Assembly (NCBI GenBank): GCA_023548195.1
Contig: JAJHZJ010000531.1
Coordinates: 6,373,900 to 6,437,899, forward strand
Source: Bettongia penicillata ogilbyi
Taxonomy: Eukaryota > Chordata > Mammalia > Diprotodontia > Potoroidae
DNA length: 64,000 nucleotides
Direction: 5' to 3'
The notes beneath the pieces are model-generated. The model was not told where the DNA came from, ran no database searches, and saw only the letters and a list, made by a program, of their open reading frames with translations. Position 1 is the first letter of the stretch; every line of letters begins with the position of its first letter. The position numbers and the translations under genes were made by a program. Shown here piece after piece: positions 1 through 8,056 of this stretch.

Positions 1-352
1 CTCACTATTAAAGTGAATGAACAGCTGGGTAACAAGCAAAGGGACCCAGAGAATCACAGATTCCTAGAATATTAGAATTGAAAATTAGTTTAGAGATCAT
101 CTAGTTATCCTCCTACCAAGTGATCATCAGTAATGCCTTATTTAGCCATCTCCTTTAGTCATCATACACTTGAGGGAAACAATAAATGGATCTCTTGAGA
201 GAAGGGTTGAAATGAAAGACAACACGGACACACACATTTGCTGAGGGTAAATATGATACAGATAGACACAGGCAATCATGCCTCAAATTAGATCTATGCT
301 TTCTCATTTCTTTTCATCTCCTATCCCCTACCTTGTCCCCACTCCCACCCAA
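1..352. other. Left flank, mostly unassigned
   Basis: I see no gene here. Bases about 45-125 (cacagattcctagaat..., gagatcatctag) resemble the edge of an old MIR-type SINE read on the minus strand. The rest is AT-rich sequence I cannot place. Confidence 0.4.
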
Positions 353-368
353 AACAAAAACATTTATT
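353..368. repeat. TSD of HAL1-1 (left copy; right copy 3272-3287)
   Basis: AACAAAAACATTTATT occurs at both ends of HAL1-1 with no mismatch. Sixteen bases is a usual length for LINE-1 machinery insertions. Confidence 0.85.
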
Positions 369-440
369 TTTTTCTTTTTTCTTTTATTTATTTATTCATT
401 CATTCATTCACTCATTCATTCATTCATTTATTTATTTAAC
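369..440 (-). repeat. HAL1-1 3' tail with TTTA/TTCA tetranucleotide tract
   Basis: On the plus strand the tail reads as T-runs, then TTTA repeats, then repeats of TTCA, then TTTA again. In sense this is an A-rich tail with expanded TGAA/TAAA units, unlike the shorter tails of HAL1-4 and HAL1-6. Confidence 0.7.
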
Positions 441-484
441 TTTTCAACATTCATTTCCACAAAATTTTGGGTTCCCAATTTTCT

Positions 485-510
485 CCCCATTTCTCCCCTC
501 CCCCCACCCC
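485..510 (-). promoter_or_regulatory. G-run cluster near HAL1-1 3' end (possible G-quadruplex)
   Basis: On the sense (minus) strand four runs of at least four G are separated by loops of one to six bases, which fits the canonical G-quadruplex pattern. Similar G-rich tracts sit at the same place in the other HAL1 copies and in the L1 3' UTR (about 7725-7775). L1 3' UTR polypurine tracts are known to form such structures; formation here is inferred. Confidence 0.55.
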
Positions 511-1257
511 AAAAGGCCAAGCATTCTAATTGCCCCTATCACCAATCTGCCCTCTCTTCTAACATTCCTCCCTTCCCTTGTCCCCATCTTCTCTTTTGTC
601 CTGTAGGGCAAGATAACTTTCTATACCCCATTATCTGTGTTTCTATTTCCTAGTTGCAAAAACAGTACTCAACAGTTGTTCCTAAAACTTTGAGTTCCAA
701 CTTCTCCACATCCCTCCTTCCCCACCCATTTCCTTTGGGAAGGCAGGCAATTCAATATAGGCCATATCTGTGTAGTTTTGCAAATGACTTCCATAATACT
801 CGTGTTGTGTATGACTAACTATAATTCCCTCCATCCTATCCTGCCCCACATTGCTTCTACTCTCTCTTTTGATCCTGTCTCTCCCTGAGTGTTGACTTCA
901 AATTGCTCCCTCCTCCTACTGCCCTCCCTTCTATCATCCCTCCCACCCTGATGATCCCTTTCTCCCCCACTTTCCTGTATTGTAAGATAGGTTTTCATAC
1001 CAAAATGAGTGTGCATTTTATTCCTTCCTTTAGTTGGATATGATGAAAGGAAGCTTCATTTTGTCTCTCAGCTCTCCTCTTTTCCCCTCCACTGAAAAGT
1101 CTTTTTTTGCCTCTTTTATAAGGGATAACCTGCCCCATTCCATTTCTCCCTTTCTGCTCCTAATATACTTCTCTCTCACGGTTTACCTTAATTTTTTTTA
1201 AGATATGATCCCATCCTATTCAATTCACCCTGTGCTCTCTGTCTTTCTGTCTCTCTC

Positions 1258-1282
1258 TCTGTGTCTGTGTGTGTATGCATGT

Positions 1283-1322
<40 letters not shown>
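1258..1322. repeat. TG microsatellite inside HAL1-1 3' UTR
   Basis: A TG/TGTG-rich run interrupted by TGCA and TGCG. The same position in HAL1-2 (about 6770-6806), HAL1-3 (about 14866-14900), HAL1-4 (about 19068-19133) and HAL1-5 (about 46615-46690) also holds TG repeats, so the seed was part of the source element. Confidence 0.85.
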
Positions 1323-1325
<3 letters not shown>

Positions 1326-1509
1326 CCCACCAACTACCCAAATACTGAAAAAAGTTTTAAGAGTTACAAATATTGTCTTTCCATGTAGGAATGTAAACAG
1401 TTCACCTTTGGTAAGTCCCTTATGACTTCTCTTTGCTGTTTACTTTTTCATGCTGCTTCTCATTCTTGTGTTTGAAAGTCAAATTTTCTTTTCAGCTCTG
1501 GTCTTTTCA

Positions 1510-2517
1510 TCAAGAATGTTTGAAAGTCCTCAGTTTTGCTGGGTAGGTGATTCTTGGTTTGAGTCCTAGTTCCTTTGACTTCTTGAATATCCTATTCCAT
1601 GCCCTTCGATCCCTTAATGTAGAAGCTGCTAAATCTTGTGTTATCCTGATTGTATTTCCACAATACTGAAATTGTTTCTTTCTAGCTATTTGCAGTATTT
1701 TCTCCTTGACCTGGGAATTCTGGAATTTGGCCACAATGTTCCTAGAAGTTTCTCTTTTTGGATCTCTTTCAGGCAGTGATTGGTGGATTCCTTGAATACT
1801 TATTTTGCCCTCTGGTTCTAGAATCTCAGGGCAGTTTTCCTTGATAATTTCATGAAAGATGATGTCTAGGCTCTTTTTTTGATCATGGCTTTCAGGTAGT
1901 CCCATAATTTTTAAATTGTCTCTCCTGGATCTATTTTCCAGGTCAGTTGTTCTTCCAATGAGATATTTCACATTCTCTTCCATTTTTTCATTCTTTTGGT
2001 TTTGTTTTGTGATTTCTTGGTTTCTCATAAAGTCATGAGCCTCCATCCATTCCATTCTAATTTTGAATGAACTATTTTCTTCAGTGAGCTTTTGAACCTC
2101 TTTTTCCATTTGGCTAATTCTGCTTTTGAAAGCATTCTTCTCCTCATTGACTTTTTGAACCTCTTTTGCCAATTGAGTTAGTCTATTTTTGAAGCTGTTA
2201 TTTTCTTCAGCATTTTGGGGGGTCTCCTTTAGGAAGCTGTTGACTTGCTTTTCATGCTTTTCTTGCATCTCTCTCATTTCTCTTCCCAGTTTTTCCTCCA
2301 CCTCTCTAATTTGATTTTCAAAATCCTTTTTGAGCTCTTCTATGGCCTGAGGCCATTGAATATTTAATTTGGATGTTTGGGATACAGAAGCCTTGACTTT
2401 TATGTCTTTGCCTGATGGTAAGCATTGTTCTTCCTTATCAGAAAGGATGGGAGGAGATATCTGTTCACCAAGAAAGTAACCTTCTATAGTCTTTTTTTTT
2501 TCCCCTTTTTTGGGCAT
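1510..2517 (-). CDS. HAL1-1 ORF1: LINE-1-type RNA-binding, nucleic-acid chaperone protein
   Basis: This is an uninterrupted 335-residue frame, close to the 338 residues of human L1 ORF1p. Residues 1-20 are basic and include KKTIEGYF, which recurs in the other copies. Residues about 56-192 form a long heptad-rich coiled coil with a 21-residue unit repeated (107-127, 128-148, partial from 149). Residues about 198-275 are the RRM (RRDNLKIMGLPES). Residues about 276-329 are the C-terminal domain (ARKKQFQ..., LRDRRAW, PRITYPAKL). The family trimerises on L1 RNA in cytoplasmic RNPs and acts as a chaperone during target-primed reverse transcription. The end differs from other copies: about 45 bp is deleted after PAKL, so the frame closes as RTFKHS instead of the longer tail ending TQE. 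The ATG at 2517 is chosen because similarity between copies begins there. Expression is not shown by sequence. Confidence 0.85.
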   Translation of the reverse strand: MPKKGEKKKTIEGYFLGEQISPPILSDKEEQCLPSGKDIKVKASVSQTSKLNIQWPQAIEELKKDFENQIREVEEKLGREMREMQEKHEKQVNSFLKETPQNAEENNSFKNRLTQLAKEVQKVNEEKNAFKSRISQMEKEVQKLTEENSSFKIRMEWMEAHDFMRNQEITKQNQKNEKMEENVKYLIGRTTDLENRSRRDNLKIMGLPESHDQKKSLDIIFHEIIKENCPEILEPEGKISIQGIHQSLPERDPKRETSRNIVAKFQNSQVKEKILQIARKKQFQYCGNTIRITQDLAASTLRDRRAWNRIFKKSKELGLKPRITYPAKLRTFKHS

Positions 2518-3271
2518 TTTCCCAACCAGTTACTTGACTTTTGGGTACTTTGTCAAGAGTAGGGTATACTCTGGGGACCTGTAAGATATCAGTCCCTCCA
2601 AGGTGGCACAATCAAGTGTGCACTCGTTTGGGCGCAGGGAAGGATTTTTGTGCAGTGTTTCCTCTCCACAGGCACCAGACCTCCAGTTCTGCCAAGCTAG
2701 CACTGCGGGGATAGGATTCAGTCAAGCAGTGGGGGCAGGGTCTCCATTCAGTGTGAGACAAAGACCAGCTGTCTTAGGGCATCTACACAGGGCTGAGGTA
2801 AGAGTCAGCTCTTCAGTGCCCCCAGGGACTTTTACGATCCAGCTATGGTCTCAGGCTGCTGTAGGGGCTGCCCTGAGAACTCCTGCAGCCTGCCTGATGT
2901 GAAGGCCCTTCTCCTTTCCTGGCCAGCTGAATAAACCCCATCACTGACCTTCGGCACCTGTGGGTTGAGGGATCTGTGGACCCTATGCTGCTGGGACTGG
3001 AGATTCTGCCCCAGAGGGCTGTTCATGAGCTATGCATGAATGGCCAAGGCTAGGCTGGGCTCTGCGCTCTGAGCTCCACCCTACATCCGGTGTAACATTT
3101 CCTGTGGGTCTTTCAGGTCACCCTGGGCTGGAAATCTCCTCCACTCTGTTGTTCTCCACTTCTGCTGCTCCAAAATTTGTTAAGAGTCCCTCTCTACAGG
3201 TGTTTTATGGGCTGTGTAGGGGCAGCCTCTGTAAGTGTGTCTTTCTACTCTGCCATCTTGACTCCACCCCC
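2518..3271 (-). promoter_or_regulatory. HAL1-1 5' UTR and internal promoter region
   Basis: The 5' UTR is relatively GC-rich (plus strand 2600-3260) and lacks conserved ORFs. Its first bases in sense hold a GGGGG-rich start followed by CAAGATGGC (plus-strand gccatcttg, 3252-3260). That motif is the YY1 site known at the start of human L1. LINE-1-type 5' UTRs act as internal RNA polymerase II promoters; activity here is inferred. Confidence 0.6.
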
Positions 3272-3389
3272 AACAAAAACATTTATTGCAGGCTCAAAGA
3301 CAGTTATCCATGTAAGTAAATGTTTTATTACATCAGCTCTGAACCTTACCTTATATTTATCCTCTCCAGCACTGTGTAGACAGCATAGA

Positions 3390-3545
3390 CCTGGAGAGGA
3401 ACATTACAGACCATATCACAGAATCATAGGTTTAGAACTGACATCTTAGCAGTTGTCTTATCCAATCATTTTATACATGAGGAAACAGTCTCACAAAGAC
3501 TGAGTGACTTGCTCATGTTCAGACACATATTTTCAGGAAAAATTT
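3390..3545 (-). repeat. MIR-like SINE remnant
   Basis: Plus-strand text such as cagaatcataggtttagaactg..., acatgaggaaacag and gactgagtgacttgctcatg is the reverse of the MIR body. It is diverged and truncated. Confidence 0.6.
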
Positions 3546-4654
3546 GAAAAAATGTCCATGCCCTATCACCAAAAAAAGTCTTTTCTTTTTTTTTTAGCTC
3601 TTCTAATGAATTTCTGTTGATTTGATCAGCTCCACTATCTGATTTAGTAATTTAATCATTTTAATATCTACTTTCTCAAAAGGATGATAAGCAAACCTGG
3701 AGGCAACCTTCTTTCAGTGTTTAGAGCAGGTAAATTTATTTTCATTTTCTAACCCAAAGAAAAAAAAACTCAACACCAACACCAGGAGTCAAAATAGATC
3801 ACTGCAAAGAAAACAACCACTTAGTTCAGTCATGTTGTTAACAAAAAGCTACTGTGCTTTTAGGCAAACATTTTAAATGGTCACACTGGCCAGCACGTAT
3901 GTTTGAATAAAATCAGCAAAGGTCATCTTTCCCAAAAGATGAAGTCATTCTGTCCAACCAGCAGAGGTCTTTGCAGAATAAACTTTGGAATGGCTTTAAT
4001 TTTACCATTGCTGGAAAAAGCAAAGGACAAAAATATGAATCCTTCCTAGACATAAATTTTATCCATTAACCCTGTGTATGTTCACTGTTTCCTTTACATT
4101 TATAGTAGGTGCCTCTTTATGTAGAAACCAAACAATAATTATAAAGGTCACAGTCAGATTTCTCCTTCTCCCTTCAATTCTATGCTTTAAAGAATGAGGA
4201 AGGTGGTAAACAGTAAGCAGATATCAGAGGGGACATTATGGAAGTCATTGAAGTTTAGAATTGGAAGGTTCAAGACAGACCCAGTTCACTTTCTTAAGAT
4301 TTTCAATTAGAGATCTGCAGCCTCTAGCTTGGCTCTACCAGTAGAGTCTGAAGCCTTGTGTTGCAAAGGTCTGTCAAGGGTTGCTGCCATGTTCACCTTT
4401 CTACCATAGCCTATTGACTGGGGTTCCTTGAGGAAAGGGACCACAGGTAATAGTGATGCTCCCATTCCTGCCTTTCTTGGGAGATTTACTCATAGCAACA
4501 CCACTTTTGCTATGCAATGATCCCAAGACATTGGGTGAATAAAAAGTAGCTCTTCCTCACAAAAAGTCTATGGAATGATCCACAATACAATGAAATAAGG
4601 ACTAATTTTAAAAACAAGGAAATTGAAATGTCTCTTGTACTCTACTATGTATAG
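3546..4654. other. AT-rich stretch without assignable feature
   Basis: Both strands lack long open frames, and I recognise no repeat family. It is probably unique intergenic or intronic DNA. Confidence 0.5.
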
Positions 4655-4912
4655 GTTGTTATTATTCAATCATTCAATCGTGTCAAATTCTTCATGACCC
4701 CTTGAACCATAGTATGCCAATGCTGTACATAGGATTTTTTTGGCAAAGATCCTAGACTGCTTTGCCATTTCCTTCTCCACTGGATTAAGGCAAACAGAAG
4801 TTAAGTGACTTGCCTAAATTTACACAGCTAAGGAGTATCTGAGGCCAGATTTGAACTTAGGTCTTAATGACTCCAGGCCCAGAATTCCATCCATTGAGCT
4901 GCTTCTATGTAT
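4655..4912 (-). mobile_element. tRNA-head / RTE-tail SINE (marsupial type)
   Basis: On the plus strand the order is tail first: tcaatcgtgtcaaattcttc, a stretch ending gccatttccttctccac, then acttgcctaaatttacacagc and tttgaacttagg, then the tRNA-like head (ccattgagctgcttc). The 3' half matches the tail shared with RTE LINEs. About 20% diverged from the cleaner copies by eye. Confidence 0.7.
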
Positions 4913-5149
4913 AAGTATTACATGTAATCTAAATTTAGTATGTAAATTTAGTATGTTTCCTCAGCACCTAACACAATGATCTACTTCTTAATAGTTGAAC
5001 TGTCCTTCCAACTACATTTTATAATTTGGACAATGGGCATTTTTGATCCATTTAATTTTTTCTATCTGGATTATGTCCAGGTTGATGACCTTTTAAATCA
5101 AAAATTTCCCTGAGATCCTGTGATGTTCTGGTGTTTCATGAACTTAGTG

Positions 5150-5774
5150 CAACACAGTCAACAAACAGAAGTATTTGGACTAATTTGACGTTGATGTTGC
5201 CCTTTGTTCCAATTAGTTTATGATCTGACTTCACATAAAGAGCTTATTCTGATACTGGTAATTTGTCATTTCCTGTCAAGATAGTCAATTTCATTTTTTT
5301 GAAAAGGAGATTGTTTGGTGCCTGCCATATTCAATGCTTTTTAAATTTCTTCTGGAAAAAAGCAATCATGCAGATATTTCTGTGTCTTCCAAATTGTCTA
5401 TAAGCCTTTTTCCTTATTTTCGTCTCAAACCAGAGTCATCATTTTCAATATATTTTTCATCATCATTCCCTGTGCCCACCTTTGCATTAAAATCACCATA
5501 TGCATGGAGATGTTGTAGAGGGTCTTCATTCTTGGCACATATGTGGTGTTTTTCTTCATCCCATAAGCTTATTCTCTTCGTGATCTCTCATAAAATCAAA
5601 TTTACCATTAAAACCTTAACTTTTCCATCAATGCCATATTTTACCCAAGGCTACCTTCCTCTAGGAAATTTAGACTGAAATTCTTCTCCCCAAACTAAAG
5701 ATATCGTTGATTTATTCTCAGTAATTAATTCAGTCAATTGTTTTGACACCAATTGCTTTTACCTCACTTTGTAA
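5150..5774 (-). pseudogene. RTE (Bov-B-like) LINE endonuclease region, 3' part of a split copy
   Basis: The minus strand encodes GDFNAKVGTGND (plus 5462-5497), the catalytic GDFN motif of APE-type endonuclease in RTE elements. Downstream are weak matches to the RTE stretch ending in the SDH motif (ALYVKSDHKL, near 5220-5250). Stops and frameshifts break the frame. It continues in sense from the N-terminal endonuclease piece at 16718-17090, the two being separated by the nested HAL1/L1 block. RTE ORF2 supplies endonuclease and reverse transcriptase. Confidence 0.7.
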
Positions 5775-5911
5775 CATGTCCAATTTTTCTCCCCATCACT
5801 CCCCTCACCCCACATCCTTACTCCTTCCCTCAATGTACCCTCTCTTCTATCACACCCCACCCTTCCCTTATCCCCATCTTCTCTCCTTTCTTGTAGGGCA
5901 AGATAAATTTC
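5775..5911 (-). mobile_element. HAL1-3, 3' end segment
   Basis: The C-rich block (tttctccccatcactcccc to ttgtagggcaagataaattt) matches the last 150 bp of HAL1 3' UTRs. It stops at 5911, and the same sequence resumes at 14198 (aagataaatttctatac), so HAL1-2 interrupted it. The extreme tail has decayed or was lost, so the left edge is uncertain by about 30 bp. Confidence 0.75.
5899..5911. repeat. TSD of HAL1-2 (left copy; right copy 14197-14209)
   Basis: CAAGATAAATTTC is identical at both junctions. It is also the continuous reading of HAL1-3, which proves that HAL1-2 with its nested L1 landed inside HAL1-3. Confidence 0.8.
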
Positions 5912-7652
5912 ATATATATATATATACACATATATATATACATATATATAAATTTATTTATTTAACTTTTTATGTTCATTTTCACAAAATTTTGGGTTCC
6001 CAATTTTCTCCCCATTTCTCCCCTCCTCCCACCCCAATACACCAAGCATTCTAATTTCCCCTATCACCAATCTGCCCTCTCTTCTATCATCCCTCCCTTC
6101 CCTTGTCCCCATCTTCTGTTTTGTCCTGTAGGGCCAGATAACTTTCTATTCCCCATTACCTGTATTTCTTATTTCCTAGTAGCAAGAAAAATACTCAACA
6201 GCTGTTCCTAAAACTTTGAGTTCCTACTTCTCCACATCCCTCCTTCCCCACCCAATCCCTTTGGGAAGGCAGGCAATTCAATATAGGCCATATCTGTGTA
6301 GTTTTGCAAATGACTTCCATAATACTCGTGTTGTGTATGACTAACTATAATTCCCTCCATCCTATTCTGCCCCCCATTGCTTCTACTCTCTCTTTTGATC
6401 CTGTCTCTCCCTGAGTGTTGACTTCAAATTGCTCCCTCCTCCTACTGCCCTCCCTTCTATCATCCCTCCCACCCTGATGATCCCCTTCTCCCCCACTTTC
6501 CTGTATTGTAAGATAGGTTTTCATACCAAAATGAGTGTGCATTTTATTCCTTCCTTTAGTTGGATGTGATGAGAGTAAACTTCATATTTGTCTCTCAGCT
6601 CTCCTCTTTTTCCCTCCACTAAAAAGTCTCCTGCCTGCCTTTTCTATGAGAGATAATTTGCCCTATTCCAATTCATCCTCTCTCCTCCCACTACATTTCT
6701 CTCTCACTGTTTACCTTAATTTTTTTAAGATATGATCCCATCCTATTCAATTCACTCTGTGCTCTCTGTCTCTGTGTGTGCGTGCATGTGTGTGTGTGTA
6801 TGTGTGTAACCCACCAACTACCCAGATACTGAAAAGTTTCAAGAGTTACAAATATTGTCTTTCCATGTAGAAATGTAAACAGTTCACCTTTGGTAAGTCC
6901 CTTATGACTTCTCTTTGCTGTTTACCTTTTCATGCTTCTTCTCATTCTTGTGTTTGAAAGTCAAATTTTCTTTTCAGCTCTGGTCTTTTCATCAAGAATG
7001 CTTGAAAGTCCTCTATTTCATTGAAAGACCATTTTTCCCCTTAAGTATTATGCTCAGTTTTGCTGGGTAGGTGATTCTTGGTTTGAGTCCTAGTTCCTTT
7101 GACTTCTGGAATATCCTGTTCCACGCCCTTCGATCCCTTAATGTAGAAGCTGCTAGTTCTTGTGTTACCCTGATTCTATTTTCACAATACTGGAATTGTT
7201 TCTTTCTAGCTGCTTGCAATATTTTCTCCTTGACCTGGGAATTCTGGAATTTGGCCACAATGTTCCTAGAAGTTTCTCTTTTTGGATCTCTTTCAGGCAG
7301 TGATTGGTAGATTCCTTGAATACTTATTTTGTCCTCTGGTTCTAGAATCTCAGGGCAGTTTTCCTTGATAATTTCTTGAAAGATGATGTCTAGGCTCTTT
7401 TTTTGATCATGGCTTTCAGGTAGTCCCATAATTTTTAAATTGTCTCTCCTGGATCTCTTTTCCAGGTCAATTGTTTTTCCAATGAGATATTTCACATGAT
7501 CTTCCATTTTTTTCATTCTTTTGGTTTTGTTTTGTGATTTCTTTGTTTCTCATAAAGTCATTAGCCTCCATCTGTTCCATTCTAATTCTGAGAGAACTAT
7601 TTTCTTCAGTGAGCTTTTGAACCTCTTTTTCCATTTGGCTAATTCTGCTTTT
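5912..7652 (-). mobile_element. HAL1-2, 3' segment (tail, 3' UTR, ORF1 C-terminal half)
   Basis: In sense this runs from the ORF1 coiled coil (7652) through the RRM and C-terminal domain to the purine-rich 3' UTR and an AT-repeat tail at 5912-5960. The matching 5' segment is 13088-14197. Together they make about 2.8 kb, the size of the other HAL1 copies. No ORF2 is present in the HAL1 part. Confidence 0.78.
6960..7652 (-). pseudogene. HAL1-2 ORF1, C-terminal half
   Basis: The frame 7516-7013 is open for 167 codons and carries the RRM start (RRDNLKIMGLPES), the ILEPEDKISI segment and the C-terminal domain (LRDRRAWNRIFQKSKEL, PRITYPAKL). A frameshift separates it from the coiled-coil part upstream (7517-7652), whose N-terminal half lies beyond the L1 insertion at 13132-13522. 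The end KGKNGLSMK is a frameshifted form of the tail seen in HAL1-5. Confidence 0.75.
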
Positions 7653-8056
7653 TTTCTTTTCTTTTATATTTATTTCTTTTTATTTTTTTGGTGTTCTACA
7701 ATCACTTCCTTAAAATTAAGATTTTATCCCCCCCATCCCCCCACCTTTCCCTCACTACCCCCCCTCCCTCCCCGCGACAGCATACAATTCTGTATAGGTT
7801 CTACATATACTTTCCTATTGAGTACATTTTCACAATAGTCATGTTATGTAGTTGAACTAAAATAAATGGAAGAAATCATAAAACAAATCAAAACATAATG
7901 CACTACAACCTACACATATACATACATGATCTGCTACATTTTGCGAATGACTTTCATATTTCTTTCTCTGAGTGTGGAAGACATTTTGTGTTAGAATGCT
8001 ACCATTGGGTTTTTTTTTTTAGTAAGTTCTTGCATTATTATGAAGTTCCAAGTCTA
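7653..8056 (-). other. L1 3' UTR and A-rich tail
   Basis: No conserved ORF. It contains a sense-strand G-rich tract (plus-strand C-runs 7725-7775) with more than four G-runs, as in other mammalian L1 3' UTRs, and ends in an A-rich tail (plus-strand T-runs at 7651-7690). Confidence 0.65.

Larger units (their letters stand above)
369..3271 (-). mobile_element. HAL1-1, full-length half-LINE-1 (ORF1 only)
   Basis: Read on the minus strand, the element begins at 3271 with a GGGGG-rich LINE-1-type 5' end containing CAAGATGGC. It has a roughly 750-bp 5' UTR, an open ORF1 (2517-1510), then about 1.1 kb of purine-rich 3' UTR ending in an A/T-rich tetranucleotide tail at 369-440. No ORF2 lies between ORF1 and the tail. 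A perfect 16-bp TSD (AACAAAAACATTTATT) flanks it at 353-368 and 3272-3287, so the element is complete as inserted. This architecture fits the HAL1 (half-L1) class, which depends on L1 ORF2 protein in trans. The assignment rests on structure and ORF1 similarity, not on a database search. Confidence 0.82.

Noticed and set aside
333..653. Plus-strand open frame of 106 codons (and similar frames at 5743-6211, 45775-46053 and 60255-60458)
   Set aside because: These are antisense readings of the HAL1 3' UTR that recur in each copy because the DNA recurs. Composition (Phe, Ser, Pro) follows the pyrimidine-rich strand.
2603..3449. Plus-strand frames over the HAL1 5' UTR (also at 13643-14163, 20097-20867 and 47999-48483)
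   Set aside because: Antisense to GC-richer 5' UTRs, not alike in protein between copies once frameshifts are considered, and without motifs.
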